DNA from: Dastarcus helophoroides
Taxonomy: Eukaryota > Arthropoda > Insecta > Coleoptera > Bothrideridae
Direction: 5' to 3'
Assembly (NCBI GenBank): GCA_028583605.1
Contig: CM053328.1
Location: 17,377,982-17,441,981 of the forward strand
DNA: 64,000 bases
Each line of letters begins with the position of its first letter. The first letter of the stretch is position 1. Under the pieces are notes generated by a model that saw only the letters and a program-made list of their open reading frames with translations, was not told the origin of the DNA and did not search any database. Positions 1 to 8,888 of this stretch are shown piece by piece. Made by a program: the position numbers and the translations under genes.

Positions 1-245
1 CTATCGCAAAGATCGAAATCTTTAAAGTCCGGAATTAGAGCGCACTCGGAGATGTAGTCTAAGATGGAGCCCAAGCAGCAGTTTGGGTTCACGAGCACTT
101 CTTTACTGGGTAACTGTTGCTTTTGCGTCATGTAAGTTTGTTTAACCGCTTCTAGAAAAAGACTATTTTTGTGCTCTCGGCTCATGTTTGAGGTTCGTCT
201 ACCATCTTCGCACATTTCGATGTATCTTACAGTGAAATACATCAT
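1..245 (-). CDS. CXorf65-like small protein, N-terminal part (runs off left edge)
   Basis: Reading leftward from two adjacent ATG codons (245-243 and 242-240), with a TGA immediately upstream, the frame stays open for 81 codons to the window edge. It starts MMYFTVRYIEMC and later contains KEVLVNPNCC, GSILDYISECALIPDF and DLCD. The spacing LVN-x-NC, then LLxY/LDY, then DLCD resembles the N-terminal domain of the uncharacterised vertebrate CXorf65 family and its invertebrate relatives, whose function is unknown. Compared with my memory of that family, residues 12-46 are an extra hydrophilic insert. There is no signal peptide or membrane segment. It lies downstream of, and on the same strand as, the last visible beat exon, which needs further exons beyond the edge; that would place this gene inside a beat intron. 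A chance open frame is possible but unlikely given the two motifs in order. Confidence 0.55.
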   Translation of the reverse strand, partial: MMYFTVRYIEMCEDGRRTSNMSREHKNSLFLEAVKQTYMTQKQQLPSKEVLVNPNCCLGSILDYISECALIPDFKDFDLCD

Positions 246-490
246 TCACGAGTTTGACTTAAGGTTGCAGTACGAGAAGCGAAAATTTGATTGACGTGTT
301 TGACGCAATTTCGGAAATGTTTCTTTTTGTTGGCAATACACTTGAAAGCTCTTGATAACATTTTTATGATTACTTTTCAGAATAACTCTAGTTCTCGGAC
401 TGACCATTTAAAGAAATTTTGAAAGGAAACTGAAAGTCAAATGAAATAATATCACTCAAATAATTAGAATTATCTTTTAATGTAACTTAC

Positions 491-693
491 GTGAAGTATC
501 TGCCATCCGCAGATGGTCTTGGTCGATATTTATGGACTCTGGAGGCGTCGACGGGTAACCCATTGACGTACCATGTTAAATTCGTCGAAGGATTAGACAT
601 TTCGGAAGTACAGTTTGCCTTGAGAGTATCGCCCAGGCGATATCGTGTCTGTAATCCGTGAATTTGAGGATCTTCTATTGGAAGTTCGACCAC
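491..693 (-). CDS. beat: Beaten path (Beat) family exon: start of second Ig domain
   Basis: The exon is bounded by an acceptor (ATTACAG, then GTGGTC) at 694-696 and a strong GTAAGT donor at 485-490. It starts in phase 0, matching the preceding exon, and ends after two bases of a codon. The 67 codons read VVELPIEDPQIHGLQTRYR, then GDTLKANCTS, then NLTWYVNGLPVD. The pattern P-x-x-DPxIxGLxxRYRxGDxLxANCTS followed by NLTWxxN is characteristic of Beat proteins, the secreted or GPI-linked Ig proteins that bind Side-family receptors in motor-axon guidance. The Ig2 cysteine (ANC) and tryptophan (LTW) are present; the second cysteine must be in an exon beyond the window. NCT and NLT are possible glycosylation sites. 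If the donor is not used, TAA follows at once, giving a truncated product. The particular beat paralogue is not assigned. Confidence 0.88.
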
Positions 694-748
694 CTGTAAT
701 AGCATTCGACTAGTAACACTTTTTTTAAATTATACTAATGAAAATACA

Positions 749-1190
749 GTGAAACCCGGTTTAACGAACGTAATTCGTTCCAGAATCTTATTCGTAATGC
801 GAAACATTCATTAAGACATTTTTTCCTATATAAATTAGTGTAAAATATGACCATGCGCCCCAAGCGTAAAAAACTACTCAAATATTGTTGAAAAGGCATA
901 CATTCTTATCATATTTATTTTTGTCGCAGAATGGACCAATCTGAAATGATATTTAGATTTGTAGAAAACAAAATAATTAGGTATGCATGATTTACAGCTA
1001 ATAATTAATGTCAAAGTATCATTGTCAATTGTGCCTTAAGCCACATAATACATATGAATGCAGTATGCGCTCAATCCGGAAATTTAGTGCCTTAATGACT
1101 CGTTCCAAAATAACTCGGTAAGAGAGTAATTTTGTATAATTTATTTGGAGCATTAAGGTAATCGCTCGTTATGAGAGGTTTTCGTTAAAT
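749..1190. mobile_element. pogo/Tigger-like MITE relic
   Basis: The left end, TACAGTGAAACCCGGTTTAA then CGAACG, has the look of pogo-group terminal repeats. An inverted, diverged counterpart (CGCTCGTTATGAGAGGTTTT) lies at about 1163-1182. There is no transposase frame. The interior repeats the CTCGTTCC / ATTCGTTCC theme. It lies in the beat intron; the ends are approximate. Confidence 0.45.
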
Positions 1191-1279
1191 GGAGAAGACA
1201 ATGTTTTACACGCAAGTTACCAATTGCGTGCATAAATATAATAATAATCAACGCAACTTAGAGACATACAGTGAGTCTC

Positions 1280-2520
1280 AAGATAAAGTACTAAAGAGGG
1301 ATTCCTTTTTATTTGTAGTTTTACGAGAAGACATTTTTTACAAAAATTTCTACCTGTTCTTAAATCACTAAAAATGACATTATTTTCTTCATTATACAGG
1401 GACTTCAAATGTTTGGAAATTCTAGGAAATGGCCTGAAATAAACTGCTGTTATTTTTGGTGATATCGAAAAATAATATTTCAAAATATGGTTTGAAATTA
1501 TGAAAAAAATCATTTGAAGTTTTATTTTTAAAAAATGTTGTAAATAGAACAGACCTGAACTGCAATAATGCATTATTGCAAACTAGATTTGTCCCGTTTG
1601 CATGACAGTTGTTGGAACTATTTCATAGTTTCTTCTACAAACCGTTAGTTGGCTCAATACCCAGAAATGTGTGATTACACCACAAAGAATAATTCGAAAT
1701 ATTGAAATAAAATTTATTTGTAATAGAACATGACAAAAGTGAAAACATAAGTTAATTTATTGTTATTGACAAACCAAAAATAGCATTTGTTTTTGAAGTT
1801 TCAACACCAAGATGATTTTTTTACAGTTGTTATCGCAGTCATTCACTTTTTTCTCTCGGTACAGCACAGAAGATTCAATGTCGTCACACATTACATTTGG
1901 GAATATTTGCAATTTTATGATGTCCCTAGTATACTGCGTGCCTTAAACCGAAGCATTTGTTAGGTTCGAGTTGGAGATGCCAAACTGATGAGATGTAACA
2001 AAATAGAAACCGATATTTGATTTCTAAACGCTAATCCTGAATATATGTTGAAATCTATCCGTCTGTTCATTAGAATTCAGAAAATAAAGCTGCAAATGCA
2101 AAATGCCTATAGAGAATTATAAAGTAAAAATTTGCTCAGTAAATATGTGGTAATACCGTTTGAATGTTGTTGTTTTAGTTTAATTACTTATTGTTAATAT
2201 CAAATACCTTCTTTATTATCCTTGGATGTAAACATTGATTTTTAACTTCTTTTGTTTAATTTTTAGAAAATAAACCAGAATTTCGCTTTAAGCATGTTTT
2301 GTAATTACAAAGTATATTTTTTAATAACAATTTTCGATATCGCCAAAAATAACAGCAATTTATTTCTGGTCATCTTAAAAAACTTTCAAGTAATTGCAAT
2401 CTCTGTACAAAAAGTAACGAAAATTATGTCACTTTTAGTGATTTAAGATCCAGTAGGAGTTTTTATAGAAATTCACTTTTTTTGATAAATTCACAAATAA
2501 AAGAGAAACCTCTCTTCAGT
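1280..2520. repeat. Inverted-repeat (fold-back) element in beat intron
   Basis: About 250-300 bp arms face each other. For example CTGTTATTTTTGGTGATATC at about 1444 is mirrored near 2335-2358 (GATATCGCCAAAAATAACAG), and AATCACTAAAAATGACAT near 1360 is mirrored at 2430-2446. The roughly 700-bp spacer is AT-rich and encodes nothing recognisable. Confidence 0.6.
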
Positions 2521-2888
2521 AACCTATCCTGGGAAACATTGTAGATCTGAAAGCTTTAAAAGTTTTTTGAGATTCGCGCCAAGTCTTTACCGTCTATGAT
2601 AGGCAATTGATATCTTTGATATCAAAGTTGTTGGTTTTCTGTATTAGCTTGCGACTATTGTTTTGGAAGCAATAAATAAGTAACTCTATAATTACAAAAC
2701 TTTGTTACAAGAAGCTTCCGAAAAACGAAATGACGGATTTTCGACGTACCAAGCCGATGAGACAAAATATTCACTTTCATGCACTACGAAATAAGTTAAA
2801 ATGGTCCTCGATTTCCAAGTTTAGTTGGATAAATAGTTACTTCAACCTGTCTGTCCTTCACACTGAAGCATTTAAATAATAGACTAAC

Positions 2889-3223
2889 CTGCATGAAAGA
2901 TGTCTTCATGTCGGTGAAAAAGGAAGGTTCATCTGCAGTGACTTCGCAACTGAACAATCCGCTTATTTCTAAAGGAACTTTCTCCAACAGTACGTGCGTG
3001 GAATTTGAGCTTTTTTCGTTTACATAGAGGCCGGTTATTTTGAATTGTTTGATAGGTGGCCTTTCGTTAGGGGTATACCTGTAAAACTCCCTACCGCGAC
3101 GATACCATTTAACAGAATAGAGTTGGTCACCTTCCAAGTCGTAATTGCACTGGAGGACCGCATCACGGTCGCGGATCACGGCTGCCGGTACGCTAATTTT
3201 CACATCTTTCAGACACAAACAAC
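2889..3223 (-). CDS. beat: Beaten path (Beat) family exon: first Ig domain
   Basis: The acceptor TTTCTGTTTCAG is at 3224 and the donor CAG|GTTAGT at 2889/2888. The exon is 335 nt: two bases finishing a split codon, then 111 codons ending in phase 0, which joins correctly to the exon at 693. The product begins CLCLKDVKISVPAAV and contains QCNYDLEGDQLYSVKWY, GREFYRYTP, SNST and SGLFSCEVTADEPSFFT. The phrases YDLEGDxLYSVKWY, EFYRYTP and FSCEVxADxPSF are hallmarks of the Beat V-type Ig domain; its cysteines (QC and FSC) and core tryptophan (VKW) are all present. No frameshift or stop is seen, so the gene looks intact here. The leader peptide must come from an upstream exon that ends one base into a codon; the best candidate found is the 19-nt segment at 39243-39261. 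Confidence 0.93.
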
Positions 3224-3394
3224 CTGAAACAGAAACTTGAAGTGAGAAGATTGATTATTGTTTTATGAAATTTCAATATTAACTTATATAAACGAATTAG
3301 ATGAAAAATAGTGGCTTATTTTTATATGGAATGTAATCAGATAAAACTTATTTAGTAAAAGGAAAAACAAAACTTCTTCCGAGTCAAGAAATGT

Positions 3395-3440
3395 TACACA
3401 TTTTCATTCCTTCTGTAAAGGGCTTCTTCAGGAATAATGA
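3395..3440 (-). ncRNA. Decayed hammerhead-ribozyme-like motif
   Basis: On the minus strand CTGAAGA starts at 3431. It is followed by an extra A, an imperfect CCTT/AAGG stem with loop, and GAAA. The following segment TTGACTCGGAAGAAG resembles the tail of the cleaner motif at 60951-61050. Stem II is mispaired and stem III is not formed, so this is a relic rather than a predicted active ribozyme. Confidence 0.3.
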
Positions 3441-3644
3441 AAATCTTAAATTCAACGCAGGAAGAGGGTTACTAATCTCTTAAATGAAATCTATTATAAT
3501 CAGAAGTTTCGCTTGTGTGTGTATAGTTGACATAATTAGCTACTGTGTTGTTTCTGACTTGATTATTTTGTCTTTGGTGCCATTTTGGTTTAGGAAGAGA
3601 TCGACTCTTTTTAATTAAAATTGTGACTGTAAAATTGTAATTTA

Positions 3645-3825
3645 AGAATCAGCAATAAAAGATTTTTCTTTCAATGTAATATTAAATAAATAAAACAATT
3701 TTTTAAGGTTGTTATATTTCTTTACTTTTCTGTTTTAGATATTGATCAATTAAGGAACAGACGTAAATATGACAAAAAATGGCAGCAGCACTCTGGACGA
3801 GGAAACTTTTTGTACACGCGGTAAT
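3645..3825. mobile_element. Partial copy of a GGGTATAC-type MITE family
   Basis: The segment from AATAAAAGATTTTTCTT to GAAACTTTTTGTACAC aligns by eye with the right two thirds of the elements at 59866-60218 and 46510-46831; shared landmarks are GGAACA-ACGTAAA-ATGACAAAAAA and the GCAGCACTCT / CCAGCACACT stretch. The left terminal repeat is missing. A minus-strand open frame over it is therefore not a gene. Confidence 0.55.
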
Positions 3826-4249
3826 TTTAGCAGTTTGTACTGTGTGATTCCTTAGTGTGTTAAAAACCTGATTTTGATAATATAAATTTTTTTTTATGTT
3901 ATGCACACATATACTACTACGACTGTACATTGGTGCACTCAATTTGTTGTTATTTTAAGGAGTTACCCTGTATATTTTTAAATATTTAAATTTATTACAA
4001 AATGCTGTAACCAATATATCTATTGTTTATATTAGCGTTTGTTATCGTTTCACCCTTACACTTTCAAAGTTTCAGAAACACCACGGCACCTGCCATGATT
4101 TGGAGGATTTTGTTCAGGAGGAGGCAACAATTATTTGGAGAAATTGATGGGCCAAGAAAGCAAACCAGAAAATCTTTTGGCTGAGTAGATGTATATTTTC
4201 ATCAAACAACATGGAGTGAGGGGATCAAGTTTCCAGACTAAAGTCGAAA

Positions 4250-5340
4250 TTCCAAAACTGAGCCGGAAAACAAGACAGAAAATCAGATTTAAAATAAAAA
4301 TTTAACATTTCGAAGAATTTCCAAAATTTCGAAATTTTCAAAAGTCGGTTTTTGTGTAAATAGTCGCAGTTTCCAGAATAAGTCTAATAGAGAAAAATAA
4401 ACACAATTTCTAAAATTATTTCTCTTAGAATTTTTAAATCATTTAAATTTGGACATTATCTTGAAATTTACAAGAAATCCCTTTCCCAAAATTTTCTGAA
4501 AATATGATGATGGACCTTAAGGTATACAAGTTGAAATTTCCGAGAAGTCAAATTTAAAAATGTTCAAGTTTTCAAAAAAAGACAAATATTAAAAATTAAA
4601 AAAACATTATTTTTAAAAGAAGACTCCAAAAAGTAGAATTTTTAGAATAAAGTGAAGATCTATAACATGGACCAATTTGGGGAAAAGGAAAAGGCGAATT
4701 TCAGGAAAAAGACTAATTTTAAGAGAAAAAGTGAACATTCGAGAAAAGGACGAAATTTGAACCATCGAATTTTAAAATAGAATGCATGATTCCAACAAAA
4801 AGATAAACTTTAAAAAAAGCGGTAAAAACTTCTGAAAAATCAGTTTCCAAAAGTTCAAAATTTTCAAAAAAACCAAAAGTTATAAAAAATAACTGCATTT
4901 TGGAAAACCTAACATTTCGAGAAAGCAGTCGAAATTTCGAAAAAAAAAGAATTCCAGAAAATTGGAGTTAAGAAAACACTGAATGTTTTTTTGTTAATCA
5001 AAAGCTTGAGTAAATTTCAAGGGGAAAGACAAATTTTGACAAACAAGTCGAAATCTGCAAAAATTCACATTTAAAAAAAAATCGAAACTTTTAGAAAAAT
5101 TCAAATTTAGAGAAACGGCGGCAATTCGAAGGAAAAAAAATTGGTAAAAAAAATTCGAAATTTTGAAAAAGTCAGATTGTGATAAAGGACGTAGAATTCT
5201 AATAATAAATTTGAAGTTTCAGGAAAATAGGACAAATTTTAAGAAAAAAGGCTAAATTTCCAGAAAATGTATATTTCAACAAAAGAACGAATTTTGAAGA
5301 AAAAATGGAAATTTTTGATGAAGGTCCCCCAGTTGAGAAT
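4250..5340. repeat. Cryptically repetitive AAATTTCG / GAAAAAGTC tract
   Basis: About 1.1 kb is made of irregularly spaced variants of GAAATTTC, AAAAAGTC and AATTTTGAAAAA, with no constant period visible. Similar tracts occur at 26540-27800, 47600-48880, 51080-51900 and 60600-60950/61340-61660. It may be a decayed satellite or slippage-prone cryptic simple sequence. No coding signal is present. Confidence 0.6.
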
Positions 5341-5827
5341 ATAAATTTTTCGGTTGGCTGCATGGTCTAGAGGGAAGCAAGCGTCCCACCCTGCTTCATT
5401 CTAAGTGCGCCTTTTCGAAGAATGGAAAAATAGGGGAATTTAAAAATACTGGACATACTACTGCATTAATTAGCTCAATAAATGTTGTTAGGTGGACTAG
5501 CTATGGCACGCCTGGCACTTATATGAGATATGGGCTCCTTAGGGGAAGCTAAGTTAACAAATTCTGATTTATACGATACATCGATTATCTCGCTAATAAA
5601 TAAGTAATTTTGTATTTACCTCGTCAAAAAATATTCCAAAAAATATGCAATCCTTATCTACCTCCCAAGTATGCAGGTCGAAAAATCTTACATAGTTTAT
5701 TCTAACAGATATTATAAGAGAACTGTATGAATTTAGTTCGCATTTATATTTTCCAAAAAAACTGACAAAAAACCGTGGCAAACTTTATTGTTAGTTGTTG
5801 TTGTATATTCAATTATTACGACTATAT
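5341..5827. other. Unique-looking stretch without recognisable feature
   Basis: There is no convincing frame. The 62-codon minus-strand open frame at 5593-5781 has no family resemblance and AT-driven composition. Confidence 0.4.
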
Positions 5828-6560
5828 GTAGTGCTATTCAAAAGTATCCTCCCCCCAATTACCTTTTGAATGAATATACTTTTAATTTGGAGAGTAAAAA
5901 ATTGTTGCAAGTTTCTCAATTAATGATAACAAGTGACGTAACTTAATAGATGACGTCATATGACCAATAATTTTAACTGACACGCTATGACAAAGGATAC
6001 CTTATTGAAAGGGTATTAAAAATACATATTCATTCATATTAATTTTGTTTGAGCTAACGGTAGTTTTGAGGGGTTAAATAAGTACTAGTTAAAAGTACCC
6101 TGTTCCACTCGTATTATTTGAACTATAATACTAACACTAATAATATTTGAAAAGCGAAAATAGGCGGGTATAAGCTTTTCTACTACTGCACACAGATGAC
6201 GGCAATAGTTATCAATGACAAGGTCAGTGTCACCAATAGCTTTAAATAGTTTGCTATGGCAAGTGACCTCTTGTTTGAAAGGTATTTAAAAGTCCCACCC
6301 AATAATACCATTTTTAATTCGGGTTGCGTTAGTTTAGACAAATAAATAAATAAAACACGTTTTATTAATTGGAAGCTTAATAGTTTCAGTGTTTTATTTA
6401 TTTCATCAAAACTGCCAAAAATCCAAAAAAATAAGGCTTTTAAGTAACTTTCAAACGAAGTGTCACTTGCCGTTGATAGCTTTTAAAGTTATTGGCCATA
6501 TTGGGGTTGTGGCATCATAGGTGATGATTACCTCATCTGTTATTATTAATGTTAAACAAA
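5828..6560. repeat. Inverted/direct repeat cluster (MITE-like)
   Basis: The left edge has GCTATTCAAAAGTATCC followed by a C-run, a form seen at MITE ends. A segment at about 6215-6290 (GTCACCAATAGCTTTAAA ... GGCAAGTGAC ... TTTGAAAG) is mirrored at about 6440-6520 and is also present as a direct, diverged copy at about 5930-6030. At least two related elements are therefore superimposed. No protein is encoded. Confidence 0.5.
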
Positions 6561-6599
6561 GGTTGCACTCCAGTGTACAAACTCTGCAAACCAAATAAC

Positions 6600-8880
6600 T
6601 AATTTTGGGCCGTTATGAGTAATAGAATCGAAATATTTCGATTATAGCTGAATAATCGACCATTCGATGATTGCAAATGAGATATGAATGATGTTTCATA
6701 TTCCAAATATTCCATTTAATAGCGCGACACCGCTTCACATTTCCTACCGAACGACTGAGAAAGCATTCATTTCAATCCAATTATTTCGATTATGAGACAT
6801 TTCAAAGTGTCGAGACTTCGAGAGGTGAGATATCATTCAACAACTCGACGCAATTGCGCACTTCTACTGAGAGCGACCATTCATTTCAAGGCGATTATGA
6901 ATGAAATGAAATATGAATTATCATTCGAATTTTGAATGAAATATGAGTATTCACTCAGTATTGAAAGTATTCATTTTCCGAAATATAGCGCGCTCGCACC
7001 GAAAGCGATTACGAGATATCATTCAGTATTCCATAATCCGAAATATAACAGCATTTTTTATTTGACACCTTGAGAAATAAGACATCAGTCATCATGATTC
7101 TTTATTTATAATTCTAAATATAGTGTTATGTGGAAACTTACTGCTACCAAACAAAACCGATAACGATTATATTTAGGCGAAAGGCGAGAAATTTTTATGT
7201 CGCATTTTATAATTCGATTCTAACCGTGTACTCTGGGTAACTTGCCTCTGCGCATACTCTCCTTTTGACCTCGTGTGTTTTGAATCTTTTTCTTCTCCGG
7301 CCGACATTTTGATACATCAAAACCCTTGAATCTGTCAAATTGTGGTTAAAACTCTCGTATTATCAACGTTGTCCGCTCTGCAGCAGAATAAAGATTCTCT
7401 GTTTTCCAGTTTTATCGCCGATGGCCATTCAGATAGGAAATGCGATAAGCAAAACAAACACCGCCGCGCCGTGGCGAGAATATGTCATACAGTCAAAGTG
7501 ATGAGTTAACGCCATATACTTTCAGTATATGGTTAACACGAACATGCAACCAATTGTGGGTATTATTTGGGGTTTTAATGCCCAATTTTAGAAGTTAACT
7601 TTTGAAAAATCCTTTCTTAGTGCTCATCGCACATTATACGAGAGGTATATCAAATATGAACCGCATTTTCTAGCATGTCGCCATGTCTGGGCCACTGAAA
7701 GAAGCTCTAGGAAGGAAGCGATTCGACTGATGATGCTGCTGTTGAGACATTTGTGCGCAATTGGCTGCAAACACGCTTACTCTTCTTTTTATGATGATGG
7801 CATTAAAAAACTCTCAATCCGTTGAGATTATGTAGAAAAATAGTTAATACCTTTCATATATGTATCTTGTACCAATAAAATTTTAAAAACAAATTTGGGT
7901 TCATATTTGATTTACCCTCGCATAATAGTGATAGCTCTATAGTGGCCATGTATAAAAATTTGACCAAAATGCGTCTAGCAAGTGAAGTAGCTTCGACTAT
8001 TTCTTTTCCATCTCTTCCATTGATCAATCAACGGGGCAAGATATAATAGCAATTGCAGCTCAGTTATTCTCTTGAAAGAATACAAAAACCCACTCGAAAC
8101 TTTTTCAGTATTTCTCCTACATCATCTTTATCACAAAAATATGAATGAATTTACTAAGAAATAACATTAAAATTAAACAAAGTCGGCAAATTTTGACATA
8201 CAGCTTTTTATTAGCCACATTTATTATTCGTTCCTTATTGGCAGCAGAATTCCATCATTCCTGATATTACGAGAACGTAATACCTACTGTCTAGATGCTT
8301 TTTCGACACCGTTTCGACGTTTGTTTACTATCCTCCTTTATAATCCGTGGTGATGACATACGGTATACGTTATCTTCGTGTGCAAATTTTCATTCTTGTG
8401 GAGCCACCCGTTTAGAGTGTGCGTTGTCTGTCAGTCAGTGTTAGAGTTTTACTAAATACATTGACATATTTAGCGGTGCTAGTGTGAATGTTGTTTGAAA
8501 AAATGACCAACAAATATCAGCGTAAAAAATTGGATCATCTTTTTAAATAAAATTGGTATAAATTATAAATAATGTATTGAATTAAATCTTCTGTAAAATT
8601 AATTTACATTATTTAATTAATTTTTCTGTAGATTAAATAACATTTTTCATTTACCCTCTGTCACACCTATAAAAATCAAGCAAAAAAAGCCAGACAAGAA
8701 GTTTTAGGAACTATTAACTGTTTTCGGGTCTCGAAATGAAATTCGAAATAAAATACGAATTTTAGCAAGGTTTTAATGCAACATTTCATTGATAATCGAT
8801 CATTAGAATGATAATCGATTATTTCAAGCGGTTATTTCAATTTATTCGATTATGAAAATATGTCGATTATGCCTAAATTA
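6600..8880. mobile_element. hAT-type element, non-autonomous or decayed, with 8-bp TSD
   Basis: The element is flanked by CAAATAAC (6592-6599) and CAAATAAT (8881-8888), an 8-bp target duplication typical of hAT transposons. The ends are imperfect inverted repeats: TAATTTTGGGCC at left, and TAATTTAGGCAT reading inward from the right. Both subterminal regions are packed with TCGATTAT / ATAATCGA / ATTTCGATT motifs. A hairpin GTTAACGCCATATACT / AGTATATGGTTAAC lies at about 7505-7537. Near 8500 a short frame MTNKYQRKKLDHLF follows a region containing GTCTGTCAGTCAGT, possibly the start of a lost transposase gene. No transposase domain is visible, so it is internally deleted or mutated. A mariner-derived MITE sits inside it. 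Confidence 0.65.
7637..7924 (+). mobile_element. Mariner-derived MITE nested in the hAT element
   Basis: The terminal repeats (CGAGAGGTATATCAAATATG at left, mirrored as CATATTTGATTTACCCTCG at right) match those of the mariner at 39337-40251. The interior keeps a broken remnant of the transposase C terminus on the plus strand (SGPLKEALGRKRFD, then stops). It is thus an internal-deletion derivative of the same family. TA lies at both edges. Confidence 0.75.
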
Positions 8881-8888
8881 CAAATAAT

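Larger units (their letters stand above)
694..2888 (-). other. beat: Intron of the beat gene
   Basis: This is the interval between the two verified splice sites of the Ig1 and Ig2 exons. It is occupied mainly by a pogo-like MITE (about 749-1190) and an inverted-repeat element (about 1280-2520). The open frames here, including one of 118 codons on the minus strand, lie within the inverted-repeat arms and show no protein resemblance. Confidence 0.85.

Noticed and set aside
1217..1573. 118-codon minus-strand open frame between the beat exons
   Set aside because: It lies in an inverted-repeat arm, has no domain resemblance, and the flanking beat splice sites place it in an intron.
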